NCBI GenBank assembly: GCA_902596045.1
Contig: CACJSJ010000002.1
Coordinates: 1 to 64,000, forward strand
Origin: an uncultured Pelagibacteraceae bacterium
Lineage (GTDB): Bacteria > Pseudomonadota > Alphaproteobacteria > Pelagibacterales > Pelagibacteraceae
Direction of reading: 5' to 3'
Length of the DNA: 64,000 bases
The translations under genes and the position numbers were made by a program. Below are positions 8,435 through 19,440 of this stretch, piece after piece (position 1 is the stretch's first letter; the number at the start of each line of letters is the position of its first letter). The notes beneath the pieces were generated by a model, which worked only from the letters and a program-made list of their open reading frames with translations, was not told where the DNA came from and searched no databases.

Positions 8435-9874
8435 ATGACAGATAAAATGCTTAAATTTGTGAACATAGGTCAACAAACTCCACCTAAAAGGGATGTTAAT
8501 TTAAGAAAAGAAGATTTTAGAGAGATTTATGACGAATTTATAAATCGAAAAGCGCAAGAGCAATCGAGTAGGTGTTCACAATGTGGTGTACCTTTTTGCC
8601 AAGTACATTGTCCGCTTAGTAATAATATTCCAGACTGGCTTAAATTAACTGCAGAGGGCAGGCTTAAAGAAGCGTATGAATTATCTCAAAGCACAAATAA
8701 CATGCCCGAAGTTTGTGGAAGAATATGTCCACAGGATCGTCTTTGTGAAGGCAATTGTGTAATAGAACAATCTGGCCATGGAACAGTAACCATTGGTTCA
8801 ATGGAAAAATATATTACTGATAACGCATGGGAACAGGGTTGGGTTAAACCAATTGAGGTAAAAAATGAGAAGGACCAAAATGTTGGAATAATTGGAGCAG
8901 GACCCGCAGGATTAGCTGCAGCTGAACAATTAAGAAAAAATGGATATCAAATTACAGTATACGATAGATACGATCGAGCTGGAGGGTTGTTAATCTATGG
9001 TATTCCAAATTTCAAGTTGGAAAAAAATGTAGTTGAGAGAAGAACAAAACTTTTAAAAGATGGTGGTATAGAATTTGTTCATAATTTTGAAGTTGGTAAG
9101 GATGCAACTTTAGATCAGTTAAGAAAAAAACATGATGCTTTATTAATTGCAACAGGCGTATATAAGCCAAGAGAAATAAATTTACCTGGAAATGATTTAG
9201 AGAACATTTTTCCAGCAATGGAATTTTTAACAGCTTCAAATAAAAAAGGCCTAGGAGATAAAGTAGAATTATTTGATAAAGGAATATTAAATGCCGAAGG
9301 AAAAGATGTTGTTGTTATAGGTGGAGGGGATACTGCTATGGATTGTGTTAGAACCTCAATAAGGCAAAAAGCAAAATCAGTTAAATGTCTTTATAGAAGA
9401 GATAAAGAAAATATGCCCGGATCAGCAAGAGAAGTTTATAATGCAGAAGAAGAAGGAGTTGAGTTTGTATGGTTGTCTAGTCCAAAAGAATTCAAAGGTA
9501 AAAATAAAATTGAAAATTTAATTGTTGATCAAATTCAATTAGGTGAACCTGATGAGTCAGGCAGAAGAAGACCAGAAATAAAAGAAGGATCGGAATTTAA
9601 TATTAAAGCTGACATGGTTATAAAAGCTCTTGGCTTTGACCCAGAAGATTTACCATACTTATTTGGTTCAAAAAATTTACAAGTTACAAAATGGGGAACT
9701 ATAAAAGCAGATTTTGATACAATGGAAACAAATTTGAAAGGAGTTTTTGCTGCAGGAGATATTGTTAGAGGTGCATCATTAGTTGTATGGGCTATCAAAG
9801 ATGGTAGAGATGCTGCACAATCAATAAAAACCCATTTAGAAAATATCACTATTAAAAAATCAAAAGTTGCTTAA
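8435..9874 (+). CDS. gltD: Glutamate synthase (NADPH) small subunit
   Basis: Passes electrons from NADPH through FAD to the large subunit of GOGAT, which makes glutamate from glutamine and 2-oxoglutarate. The N-terminal iron-sulfur ligands are in RCSQCGVPFCQVHCP (C47, C50, C55, C59), with a second set in CGRICPQDRLCEGNC. Two Rossmann motifs follow: GIIGAGPAGLAAAEQL (FAD, near 150) and VVVIGGGDTAMD (NADPH, near 290). The C-terminus has the FAD motif GVFAAGDIVRGASLVVWAI. The length (479 aa) is normal. Its TAATG junction overlaps the start of gltB by one base, so gltD precedes gltB, the reverse of the E. coli order. Confidence 0.96.
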   Translation: MTDKMLKFVNIGQQTPPKRDVNLRKEDFREIYDEFINRKAQEQSSRCSQCGVPFCQVHCPLSNNIPDWLKLTAEGRLKEAYELSQSTNNMPEVCGRICPQDRLCEGNCVIEQSGHGTVTIGSMEKYITDNAWEQGWVKPIEVKNEKDQNVGIIGAGPAGLAAAEQLRKNGYQITVYDRYDRAGGLLIYGIPNFKLEKNVVERRTKLLKDGGIEFVHNFEVGKDATLDQLRKKHDALLIATGVYKPREINLPGNDLENIFPAMEFLTASNKKGLGDKVELFDKGILNAEGKDVVVIGGGDTAMDCVRTSIRQKAKSVKCLYRRDKENMPGSAREVYNAEEEGVEFVWLSSPKEFKGKNKIENLIVDQIQLGEPDESGRRRPEIKEGSEFNIKADMVIKALGFDPEDLPYLFGSKNLQVTKWGTIKADFDTMETNLKGVFAAGDIVRGASLVVWAIKDGRDAAQSIKTHLENITIKKSKVA

Positions 9875-12800
9875 TGAAAAATTATAAAAAAAATTTGGAT
9901 TTATTAACCAAAAATCATGTTTATTCAAAAGAGATGGAGCATGATGCTTGCGGAGTTGGTTTAATTGCGTCTACAGAGGGAAAAAAATCTAGAGCTGTTG
10001 TTGAATATGGAATTGAAGCTTTAAAAGCAGTTTGGCATAGAGGAGCAGTTGATGCAGATGGAAAAACTGGGGACGGAGCAGGGATTCATGTCGAAATACC
10101 AAAAGATTTTTTTACAGAAAAAATCGAAGTTACAGGACATGATTATGATAATTCCGAAATCTGTGTGGGAATGATTTTTTTGCCAAGAAATGATTATTCA
10201 TCACAAGAGAATTGTAAAACTATTGTTGAAAGTGAATTAACAAAAAATAATTTTAGTATTTATGGTTGGAGACAAGTACCTGTAAATCCAAAAGTTTTAG
10301 GTGAAAAAGCTCTTCAAACTATGCCAGAAATTATTCAAGTCTTATTTAAGTCCAATGATCCAAATTTATTAGACAAAAATTTAGAGAGAAAAATTTATGA
10401 AACAAGGAAGATTATTGAAAATAAAGCGTTTAATGCATCTTTAAACAACTTCTATATTTGTTCAATAAGCTCAAAGTCAATAATTTATAAAGGACTATAT
10501 TTAGCAGAGGCGATATCTGACTTTTACTTAGATCTAAGGGATCAAAGATTTGTATCAAGATATGCAATCTTCCACCAAAGGTTTTCAACAAACACAGCCC
10601 CAAGTTGGAGCCTAGCTCAACCATTTAGAGCTATAGCGCATAATGGTGAGATAAATACTTATAAAGGAAATAAAAACTGGATGAAAGTACATGAACAAGA
10701 AATGAGTAGTCCTCTTTTTGATAATGTAGAAAATTTAAAACCAGTAATTCAAAAAGGAGTATCTGACTCAGCAGCATTAGATAATGTTTTTGAATTGTTA
10801 AATAAATCAGGGCAATCTGCTCCTTTAGCTAAATTAATGTTAGTACCTGATGCTTGGTCAAAAAAAAACAAAACTTTATCAAAGAGCCATCAGAAACTTT
10901 TTAATTTCTTAAATAGCACTATGGAGCCATGGGACGGACCTGCCGCTATAGCTGCAACAGACAATGAGTGGGTAATTGCTGCAAATGACAGAAATGGGCT
11001 AAGACCATTAAGATATGCAATCACTAAAGATAAAATGCTTTTTGCAGGTTCAGAAACAGGAATGATTGAACTAAATGAAAAAAAAATTTTAACTAAAGGA
11101 AGATTGGGCCCAGGAGAAATAATTGGAGTTAGAATAGAAAAAGGAAAAGTTTTTTCAAATAATCAAATAAAAGATTATTTAGCTAAGGAGTTTAAACATT
11201 TTAATTCTCAAATTATTGATTTAGATGAAAAATTATCTATTTCTAACGAAAAACATAATTTTGATGGAGAAAATTTAAGAAGAAGACAATATACTTTTGG
11301 AATAAGTCTGGAAGACTTAGAACTTATTTTACACCCGATGGCTGAAGATGCTAAAGAAGCAACAGGTTCTATGGGTGATGACACGCCTCTGGCTGTATTA
11401 TCTGATAGATATAGACCTCTTTATCATTTCTTTAGACAAAATTTTAGTCAAGTAACAAACCCACCAATTGATTCATTAAGAGAAAATAAGGTAATGAGTT
11501 TAAAGACTAGATTTGGAAATTTAGGAAATATTCTTGATTTTGATACTTTAACAAAAGAAAATATTTATGTTTTAAATAGTCCTATTTTATCAAACACTCA
11601 ATTTAATAAGTTCATAAATTTTTTTGGTAAAAATTCAATAACCATCAATTGTACTTTTTCAAAAGATGAAAATTTATCTGATTCTTTAGATAGAATACAG
11701 AAAGAGTCAGAAATTGCAGCTAGACAAGGTGTTACTCAATTAATTCTTAGCGACAAAGAACTCTCTAATGAAAAATTACCAATTCCAATGCTGTTATGTG
11801 TTGGAGCTATAAATACATTTTTAATTCAAAAAAAATTAAGAGGATATGTTTCAATTAACGTTCAATCAGGTGAAGCTTTAGATACTCATTCGTTTGCTAC
11901 ATTAATTGGTGTTGGTGCAACAACTGTTAACCCTTATTTAGCTTTTGATAGTTTATACCAAAGACATGAAAAAAAACTTTTTGGTCAATACAGTTTTGAT
12001 GATTGTGTAAAGAGATACATCAATTCAGTGAACGCAGGTTTATTAAAAATAATGTCTAAAATGGGAATTTCAGTTTTAAGCTCATATAGAGGAGGATGTA
12101 ATTTTGAAACTGTTGGATTAAGCAGAACAGTCGTAAGTGATTACTTCCCTGGAGTGATATCAAAAATTTCTGGTATTGGTCTGATTGGAATTGAAAAAAA
12201 ATAAGAGGTATCCACAAAGAAGCTTTTGAAAATTCAGAAACTATACTACCGATTGGAGGTATTTATAGATATCGAAAAAATGGAGAGATACATCAATATC
12301 AAGGTAGGCTCATTCACTTATTACAAAGTGCTGTAGGATCTAATTCATATGAGACTTACAAAAAATACGTAGAGGGCATATACAATTTACCACCAATAAA
12401 TCTCAGAGATTTAGTTAATTTTAGAAAAAAAAAATTAGGCCCATCAATAAAAATTAATGAGGTTGAACCAATAGAAAAAATATTAAAAAGATTCGGTAGT
12501 GGAAGCATGTCTCACGGAGCATTATCAAAAGAGGCACATGAAACATTAGCAATTGGAATGAATAGAATTAGAGGAGCCTCTTGTAGCGGTGAAGGTGGTG
12601 AAGATGCTAATAGATTTAAGGTTATGGATAGTGGAGACAGTGCAAATTCAAGGGTAAAACAAATTGCATCAGCCAGATTTGGTGTAACAGTTAATTATTT
12701 AAATAATTGTAACGAAATAGAAATTAAAATGGCTCAAGGCGCTAAACCTGGGGAAGGTGGTCAGCTACCAGGTTTTAAAGTAACAAAGGAAATTGCAAAA

Positions 12801-14378
12801 CTACGACATTCAACTCCAGGAGTTACATTAATTTCTCCACCACCCCATCACGATATATATTCAATAGAAGATCTTGCTCAATTAATTTATGATTTGAAAC
12901 AAATAAATCCAAAAGCAAGAATTGGAGTTAAATTAGTTGCTTCATCAGGCATTGGTACTATTGCCGCTGGTGTGGCAAAAGCAAAAGCTGATATTATTTT
13001 AATTTCAGGTCATAATGGAGGAACAGGCGCAACACCACAAACTAGCGTAAAATATGTTGGTATCCCCTGGGAGATGGGTCTCACTGAGGCTAATCAAGTT
13101 CTAACATTAAATAATCTAAGACATAAAGTTACCTTAAGAACTGATGGAGGTATTAAAACGGGAAGAGATGTAGTGATTGCTGCGATGATGGGGGCAGAAG
13201 AATATGGAGTTGCTACAACCGCTTTAGTTGCAATGGGATGTATAATGGTAAGACAATGTCATTCAAATACTTGTCCAGTTGGTGTTTGCACTCAAGATGA
13301 AAAATTAAGAGAAAAATTTTCTGGTACACCAGATAAAGTGGTAAATCTATTTACATTTATTGCTACAGAAGTAAGAGAAATTTTAGCAGGATTAGGATTT
13401 AAATCATTAAACGATGTAATTGGAAGAACTGATTTATTAATGCAAGTAAACAAAGCTTCACCAAATTTAGATGATTTAGATTTAAACCCATTATTTGTTC
13501 AAGCAGATCCAGGAAATAATAAAAGATATTGTGAAAAACAAGAAATTAATAGGGTTCCTGACACTTTAGATCAAGAAATTTGGCCAGAAATTGAAAAATC
13601 TTTAGATAATTCAAAGACAATTCAAAAAGAATTTATCATTAAAAATACTAACAGAGCAGTTGGTTCAAGAATTTCACATCACCTCTATAAGAAATATGGA
13701 TATGAGAAATTAGATCAAAATTTTTTAACTTTAAATTTTAAAGGTTCAGCAGGTCAATCTTTTGGTGCGTTTTCTTCTAAAGGTCTTAAACTAAATCTTA
13801 AAGGAGATGCAAATGATTATGTTGGAAAAGGTTTATCAGGGGCAACTATTTCAATAAGACTTTCAGATGAAAGCAATTTAGTTTCATATGAAAATACAAT
13901 TATTGGAAACACGGTTCTCTATGGAGCTACATCTGGAAAACTTTTTGCGGCAGGTCAAGCTGGAGATAGATTTGCTGTAAGAAATTCTGGAGCCATTTCT
14001 GTAATTGAAGGATGTGACTCAAACGGTTGTGAATATATGACTGGGGGAACAGTAGTAATTCTTGGAGATGTTGGAGATAATTTTGCAGCTGGTATGACAG
14101 GTGGAATAGCATTTATTTATGACAAATCAAAACAATTTGAAAAAAAAGTAAATCCTGAGTCAGTTGTTTGGCAGAATGTTGAAACAGAATACTGGATAAA
14201 ATTTTTAAAAGATTTAGTCTCAGAACACTCAAAAGAAACTCGTTCTTTACTATCAAAAAATATAATTGATAATTTTAGTGAAGAAATAAAAAATTTTGTT
14301 CAAATTTGTCCAAAAGAAATGTTAAATAAACTTGAAAACCCTATTACATTTAAAAAAACAATTAAAGAAGTTGTCTAA
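9874..14378 (+). CDS. gltB: Glutamate synthase large subunit, interrupted by a one-base frameshift
   Basis: This is the catalytic GOGAT subunit, about 1501 aa if read through. The N-part (9874-12204) starts with a 25-residue propeptide and the glutaminase cysteine in HDACGVG (C26), followed by the glutaminase and central domains. It ends at TAA just after a run of eight A. The downstream frame continues without a gap from ATA AGA GGT: LPIGGIYRYRKNGEIH, LIHLLQSAVGSNSYE and PINLRDLVNF match normal GltB. Next come the FMN domain (GSMSHGALSKEAHETLAI, SGEGGEDANR), the [3Fe-4S] cysteines in CIMVRQCHSNTCPVGVC, and the glycine-rich C-terminal beta-helix. One extra A would join the frames. Sequence error, slippage rescue or a recent mutation are all possible. 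Confidence 0.93.
12194..12204 (+). other. Frameshift/slippage site in gltB (A8 run)
   Basis: Frame 0 reads GAA AAA AAA TAA. Re-reading one A (a -1 ribosomal slip on the tandem AAA codons), or one extra A added during transcription, gives GAA AAA AAA ATA AGA and continues the GltB protein. No obvious strong hairpin or upstream Shine-Dalgarno stimulator is visible nearby. A second, in-frame run of ten A lies at 12425-12434 of the same gene. Confidence 0.7.
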
Positions 14379-15118
14379 ATAACTAAATTTAATTCTTTAA
14401 TTAAAATTTTAAGCCATTTTTTTGATGAAAGACTGTGATCACCTTTTTTAATAACAACCAATTTTTTTTCTGCTTTTTTAAAAACCCTTAATACTTTTTT
14501 TGAATAACTTACAGGTACAGACTTATCATTCTCACCATGTACCATAGTAACTTTTAAATTTTGATAAATTTTTTTTTTTAAAACCTTATTTTTTTTACCA
14601 TCCTTAATTAATTGATAAGTTATTGGATATTCATAATCACCATGTTTTAAGTTTACAATCCCTTTTGTAGAAATTTCTCTTTTCATTTTTTTGGTAAATT
14701 TTTTCCACATTAAATTTTCTAAAAATTCAGGTGCTGAACCAATTCCTAAAAAACCTTTTATCTGTTTTTTAAAAAATTTAAATTGATTAAGAGATATCCA
14801 TGCACCCATACTTGAACCAATTAATATAAAATCTTTCTTTTGAACAATTTTTTTTATTAATAAAGTAGTGTCCTTTGTCCATTTACTGATATTACCTTTA
14901 GTAAATTGACCATAAGATTTTCCATGACCAGAGTATTCTAGAGCTAAAAAACCTAAATTATTTTTAATTGCGTATTTCAAAAAAGCCTTTGGTTTTTTAC
15001 CTTCAAGGTCCGACATAAAACCATGAAGAAAAACTACATAGGGTTTATTTTTTTGATTATTCTTTAAATATCTAATTTTTTTTGATTTTGATAATTTATA
15101 ATAATTGTACTTTATCAT
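14375..15118 (-). CDS. Alpha/beta hydrolase
   Basis: This 247-residue protein has the alpha/beta-hydrolase order: oxyanion segment HGFMSD, then LALEYSGHGKS, the nucleophile elbow GSSMGAW (GxSxG), an Asp in HGENDKSVP, and the catalytic His in KKGDHSLSS. It has no signal peptide, so it is cytoplasmic. It resembles small esterase/acyl hydrolases of the BioH/YcfP-like kind; the substrate is unknown. The 3' end overlaps the convergent gltB end by 4 bases, and the 5' end faces the divergent GT4 gene across 42 bases. Confidence 0.85.
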   Translation of the reverse strand: MIKYNYYKLSKSKKIRYLKNNQKNKPYVVFLHGFMSDLEGKKPKAFLKYAIKNNLGFLALEYSGHGKSYGQFTKGNISKWTKDTTLLIKKIVQKKDFILIGSSMGAWISLNQFKFFKKQIKGFLGIGSAPEFLENLMWKKFTKKMKREISTKGIVNLKHGDYEYPITYQLIKDGKKNKVLKKKIYQNLKVTMVHGENDKSVPVSYSKKVLRVFKKAEKKLVVIKKGDHSLSSKKWLKILIKELNLVI

Positions 15119-15160
15119 TAAAGTTTATTAGTTAAATCTATTCATGTATAATCATAACAG

Positions 15161-16315
15161 ATGTCATCTGATTTAAAAGTTTTACAAGTCATTCCAAAAT
15201 TAGGTTATGGAGGAGCTGAAACAGGTTGTTATGATATTGCTCACTATTTACACGAGAATAATTGTAAATCTTTTATTGTTACAAGTGGTGGAGAATTAAT
15301 TAAATTTATAGATAAAAAAAAAGTTAAACTAATTAAATTACCTGTGCATAGTAAAAATCCTTTAATTATTTTATTTAATTCGATGGCTTTAATATTTATC
15401 ATTTTTTTTTACAATATTTCCATAGTGCATGCTCGAAGCAGAGCTCCAGCCTGGTCTTGTTTTTTAGCTACAAAGATAACAGGTAGAAAATTTGTTACTA
15501 CATTTCATGGCACCTATAACTTTAATAGTAAAATAAAAAAAACTTACAATTCAGTAATGGTTAAATCTAATCTTATTATTGCTGGGTCAAATTTTATATT
15601 TTCTCATATAAAAAATAATTATTCTGATTATTTGAATATTAAAAATAAGTTATTAGTAATTTTTAGAGGAATTAATATAGATTATTTTGATCCTACAACC
15701 AAAACTGAGACAGAAGAAAAAAAATTACTTAAAAGTTGGGATATTGAGGAAAACAAAAAAATAATATTATTGCCAGGGCGCCTTACTTCTTGGAAAGGAC
15801 AAGAACTTTTTATAGAGGCAGTAAATTTAGTAAATACTCAACTTGGATATGAAGCATTCTATGCAGTTATCCTTGGAAGTGATCAGGGTAGAGATTTATA
15901 TAAAAAAAAACTTATTAGATTGAGTGAACAATATAGAATGACAAAACAGGTTAAATTTATTGATCATTGTAAAGATATGGCACTAGCATATAAAGTTTCA
16001 AGCATAATTGTATCATCATCAATTGAACCCGAAGCTTTTGGTAGAGTAGCGGTAGAAGCTCAATCGATGGAAAAAATAATAATAGCAAGTAATATTGGTG
16101 GCTCAAATGAAACAGTTATTGATGAAAAAACTGGATACCTCTTTGAATCAGGCAATCCTAAATCATTAAGTGAAAAAATTCTTAAAGTGTTAAATTTTGA
16201 CGATACAACATTGAAAACATTTGGTATTGAGGGTAGAAAAAACATAGTTAAAAAGTTTAATGTTGAAAAAATGTGTTTTTCTACTTATTCAGAATATAAA
16301 AAATTAATAAATTAA
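15161..16315 (+). CDS. Glycosyltransferase family 4
   Basis: This 384-residue GT-B fold protein has the N-terminal motif QVIPKLGYGGAETGCYDIA, a hydrophobic patch near residues 65-85 that suggests membrane association, and the C-terminal donor-site segment EPEAFGRVAVEAQSMEKIII (E-x7-E motif). It retains typical GT4 elements LLPGRLTSWKGQELFIEA and GYLFESGN. It probably adds a sugar in lipopolysaccharide or surface glycan synthesis; the donor and acceptor are unknown. It is immediately followed by thrS with no gap, so the two are likely co-transcribed although functionally unrelated. Confidence 0.9.
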   Translation: MSSDLKVLQVIPKLGYGGAETGCYDIAHYLHENNCKSFIVTSGGELIKFIDKKKVKLIKLPVHSKNPLIILFNSMALIFIIFFYNISIVHARSRAPAWSCFLATKITGRKFVTTFHGTYNFNSKIKKTYNSVMVKSNLIIAGSNFIFSHIKNNYSDYLNIKNKLLVIFRGINIDYFDPTTKTETEEKKLLKSWDIEENKKIILLPGRLTSWKGQELFIEAVNLVNTQLGYEAFYAVILGSDQGRDLYKKKLIRLSEQYRMTKQVKFIDHCKDMALAYKVSSIIVSSSIEPEAFGRVAVEAQSMEKIIIASNIGGSNETVIDEKTGYLFESGNPKSLSEKILKVLNFDDTTLKTFGIEGRKNIVKKFNVEKMCFSTYSEYKKLIN

Positions 16316-18232
16316 ATGCCTACAATAACATTACCAGATGGAAACAATTTAGAGTTTCAAAATAAAGTGACAGGTTTAGAGGTTGCTGAAAAAATAAGCA
16401 AATCATTAGCCAAACAAGCAATGGTGATAAGTGTTGATGGTGAACTTAAAGATTTAGACTTTTTAATAGAAAAAAATTGTTCTGTAAAAATATTTACTTC
16501 AAAAAATAAAGAAGGTCTTGAAACAATAAGACATGATACTGCTCATATTTTGGCGATGGCTGTTCAAGAGATTTTTCCAGGTACACAAGTTACAATCGGG
16601 CCTGTAATAGAAAATGGATTTTATTATGATTTTGCAAGAAAAGAACCATTCACAGAAGATGATTTAAAAAAAATTGAATTTAAGATGAAAGAAATTATTG
16701 ACCGGGATGAAAAAACTAAAAGAGAGGTATGGGACCGAGATAAAGCGATCAAACATTTTAAAAAAAAGGGAGAATTGTACAAAGCTGAATTAATTGAAAG
16801 TATTCCAGAAAATGAGGAAGTCTCAATTTATTTTCATGGCAAATGGCACGATCTTTGTAGGGGCCCACATTTATCCTCTACAGGTAAGATTGGAAAATTT
16901 TTTAAACTTACAAAAGTAGCAGGTGCTTATTGGCGAGGAGACTCTAATAATGAAATGCTTCAAAGAATATATGGAACAAGTTGGGCTTCTCAAAAAGATT
17001 TAGATGATTATTTAAAAAGAATAGAAGAGGCAGAAAAAAGAGATCATAGAAAACTAGGTAAAGAAATGGATCTATTCCATTTTAGAGAAGAAAGTCCAGG
17101 ATCTGTTTTTTGGCATGAGAAAGGTTGGGCACTATTTCAAAAATTAATTGATTATATGAGAATGAAACAGGATATTGCTGGCTATAAAGAAATAAATACT
17201 CCCGAAGTTTTAGACAGAACTTTATGGGAAAAGTCTGGGCACTGGGAAAAATTTGGTGCAAACATGTATACCTCTACTACTCCAGATGAAAAGATTTTTG
17301 CAATTAAACCTATGAATTGTCCTGGCTGTGTAGAAGTTTTTAAACAGGGTCTTAAAAGCTATAAAGATCTACCTTTAAAGATGTCTGAATTTGGAAAAGT
17401 ACATCGTTATGAACCTTCAGGTGCATTACATGGTTTATTAAGAGTTAGAGCATTTACCCAAGATGATGCACATATATTTTGTACTGAAGATCAAATTACT
17501 AAAGAATGTTTGATAGTAACAAATCTTATTTTAGAAATTTATAAAGATCTAGGTTTTGATAATGTTATTCTCAAATATTCTGATAGACCCGACTTGAGAG
17601 TTGGAGATGATAGTGTGTGGGATAAAGCTGAAACAGCTTTATTAGAGGCAGTTAAAGCAACTAAATTAGAATATAGTATTAATAAAGGCGAAGGTGCATT
17701 TTATGGTCCTAAAATTGAATTTGTTTTAAGAGATGCGATAGGAAGAGATTGGCAATGTGGAACTTTACAAGTTGATTTTAATCTACCAGGAAGACTGGGA
17801 GCCTCGTATATTGATAAAGATGGACTAAAAAAAGTTCCTGTGATGTTGCATAGAGCGTTATTTGGTTCATTAGAAAGATTTATTGGAATACTAATTGAAA
17901 ACTATGCTGGCAAATTTCCTTTTTGGATTTCACCTCTTCAAACTGTTGTAATTCCAATATCTGAGGAGTTTGATGATTACGCAACTAAAGTTTCAAACAA
18001 AATAAAAAAAGCTGGAATGAGTTCTATAGTTGATTTAAAAAAACTTAATTTAAACTATAAAATTAGAGATCATTCACTTGCAAAAGTACCTCTTTTATTA
18101 ATTTGTGGTAAAAAAGAAGTTGACAGCAACTCAGTAACTATTAGAAGATTGGATTCTAATAAACAAGAAAATATGGATTTAGATTTATTTTTAAAAACCT
18201 TCTCTGCTTTAAATAAAGCATCTTCAAACTAA
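16316..18232 (+). CDS. thrS: Threonyl-tRNA synthetase
   Basis: Class II synthetase charging tRNA-Thr. The N-terminal TGS domain (MPTITLPDGNNLEF) is followed by the editing domain with its HxxxH zinc/editing motif in RHDTAHILAMAV. The catalytic core includes FAIKPMNCPGCVEVFK (zinc Cys), RYEPSGALHGLLRVRAFTQD (motif 2), and RALFGSLERFIGILIEN (motif 3). The C-terminal anticodon-binding domain starts near 540. At 638 aa the length is standard. It heads the thrS-infC-rpmI-rplT-pheS-pheT run. Confidence 0.98.
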   Translation: MPTITLPDGNNLEFQNKVTGLEVAEKISKSLAKQAMVISVDGELKDLDFLIEKNCSVKIFTSKNKEGLETIRHDTAHILAMAVQEIFPGTQVTIGPVIENGFYYDFARKEPFTEDDLKKIEFKMKEIIDRDEKTKREVWDRDKAIKHFKKKGELYKAELIESIPENEEVSIYFHGKWHDLCRGPHLSSTGKIGKFFKLTKVAGAYWRGDSNNEMLQRIYGTSWASQKDLDDYLKRIEEAEKRDHRKLGKEMDLFHFREESPGSVFWHEKGWALFQKLIDYMRMKQDIAGYKEINTPEVLDRTLWEKSGHWEKFGANMYTSTTPDEKIFAIKPMNCPGCVEVFKQGLKSYKDLPLKMSEFGKVHRYEPSGALHGLLRVRAFTQDDAHIFCTEDQITKECLIVTNLILEIYKDLGFDNVILKYSDRPDLRVGDDSVWDKAETALLEAVKATKLEYSINKGEGAFYGPKIEFVLRDAIGRDWQCGTLQVDFNLPGRLGASYIDKDGLKKVPVMLHRALFGSLERFIGILIENYAGKFPFWISPLQTVVIPISEEFDDYATKVSNKIKKAGMSSIVDLKKLNLNYKIRDHSLAKVPLLLICGKKEVDSNSVTIRRLDSNKQENMDLDLFLKTFSALNKASSN

Positions 18233-18778
18233 GTGGCAGAATTTAAACAAAATTACTTTCAAAGAAGAACTAAGGATCGTGGTCCTAGATCTAATAACAG
18301 AATTTCATCCCCTGAAGTTCAAGTAATTGGAAGTGATGGTGAAAACTTAGGAGTTCTTAATACTAATGAAGCTATATCAATGGCTAAAAATCAAGGACTT
18401 GATTTGATAGAAATCGCTGCCAATGCCAATCCACCAGTTTGCAAAATTATGGATATGGGAAAATTTAAATATGATGCCCAAAAAAAAGCAAATCTTGCAA
18501 AAAAGAAACAGAAAATTGTTTCATTAAAAGAAATTAAAATGAGACCAGTTACAGAAACTCATGATTATGAATTTAAAGTTAAGAATGCAAAAAAATTTAT
18601 TTCAAAGGGAGACAAGGTTAAATTTACGATTAGATTTAAGGGTAGAGAGTTACAACATTCACATCTAGGAAATGAGCTAATGATCAAGATTAAAGAGGAT
18701 ATGAAGGACGTAGGAAAAGTAGAAATGAATCCCAAGTTTGATGGTAAGCAAATGATTATGGTAATTCAGCCTTTATAG
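18233..18778 (+). CDS. infC: Translation initiation factor IF-3
   Basis: The protein (181 aa) binds the 30S subunit and enforces start-codon selection. The N-domain segment VQVIGSDGENLGVLNTNEA, the linker DLIEIAANANPPVCKIMDMGKFKYD and the C-domain KVKFTIRFKGRELQHSHLG are diagnostic. It starts at GTG directly after the thrS stop codon; the E. coli autoregulatory AUU start is not used here. Downstream are L35 and L20, the classic infC-rpmI-rplT order. Confidence 0.97.
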   Translation: MAEFKQNYFQRRTKDRGPRSNNRISSPEVQVIGSDGENLGVLNTNEAISMAKNQGLDLIEIAANANPPVCKIMDMGKFKYDAQKKANLAKKKQKIVSLKEIKMRPVTETHDYEFKVKNAKKFISKGDKVKFTIRFKGRELQHSHLGNELMIKIKEDMKDVGKVEMNPKFDGKQMIMVIQPL

Positions 18779-18832
18779 CCCTTAATTAAGGTTGTAAATT
18801 TAAATCATTATTTGTATAACCTCGCAGAAATT

Positions 18833-19039
18833 ATGCCTAAACTAAAAACAAAAAGCTCTGCAAAAAAAAGGTTTAAGATTTCAGCTAGAGGAAAAGTATT
18901 AACTGCCCAAGCTGGAAAGAGACATGGTATGATTAAAAGAACAAATTCACAAATTAGAAAATTGAGAGGCACAACTGTAATGTCAAAACAAGATGGCAAA
19001 ATTGTTAAGTCATATATGCCTTACAGTTTAAGAGGATAA
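18833..19039 (+). CDS. rpmI: 50S ribosomal protein L35
   Basis: The ATG at 18833 gives [15 protein letters not shown], the normal L35 N-terminus, and a 68-residue protein; an upstream TTG at 18812 would add seven non-homologous residues. The signature [20 protein letters not shown] is present. It is preceded by a 54-base gap after infC, a place where other bacteria have L20-responsive control, but I see no convincing L20-binding structure. Confidence 0.95.
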   Translation: MPKLKTKSSAKKRFKISARGKVLTAQAGKRHGMIKRTNSQIRKLRGTTVMSKQDGKIVKSYMPYSLRG

Positions 19040-19040
19040 A

Positions 19041-19397
19041 ATGGCAAGAGTTAAAAGAGGTGTTACTAGTCGAGCCAAACATAAAAAAGTTTTAAAAGCT
19101 GTCAAAGGACAATGGGGCAGAAGAAAAAATACCATCAGAGTTGCTAAGCAGGCTATGGAAAAAGCTATGCAATATGCTTACCGAGATAGACGAAATAAAA
19201 AGAGAGATTTCAAATCTCTTTGGATTCAAAGAATCAATGCTGGTGTGAGAGCTGAAGGTTTAACTTATTCTAAGTTTATTAATGGATTAAATAAGTGTGG
19301 AATTACTATTGATAGAAAAATTTTGGCTGAAATAGCTTATGATAGTCCACAGGCATTTAAAACTATTGTTCAAAAAGCACAATCTGCTTTAAATTAA
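19041..19397 (+). CDS. rplT: 50S ribosomal protein L20
   Basis: The 118-residue protein has the usual length and N-terminus ([19 protein letters not shown]) followed by the RNA-binding [21 protein letters not shown] and the globular end with [16 protein letters not shown]. It is an early 23S-binding assembly protein and in many bacteria represses its own operon. It starts one base after the rpmI stop. Confidence 0.97.
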   Translation: MARVKRGVTSRAKHKKVLKAVKGQWGRRKNTIRVAKQAMEKAMQYAYRDRRNKKRDFKSLWIQRINAGVRAEGLTYSKFINGLNKCGITIDRKILAEIAYDSPQAFKTIVQKAQSALN

Positions 19398-19440
19398 TCT
19401 TCTCTATTGTTTTTATTTCTTTAAGAAATAATCTGTAAAA

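Noticed and set aside
12507-14378. A separate stand-alone gene for the GltB FMN domain
   Set aside because: The same frame is open further upstream and codes conserved GltB sequence right up to the poly-A tract. It is one gene with a frameshift, not a natural split.
18779-18832. L20-type autoregulatory leader before rpmI
   Set aside because: The 54-base gap is short and AT-rich; I could not find a stable pseudoknot or L20-like helix.
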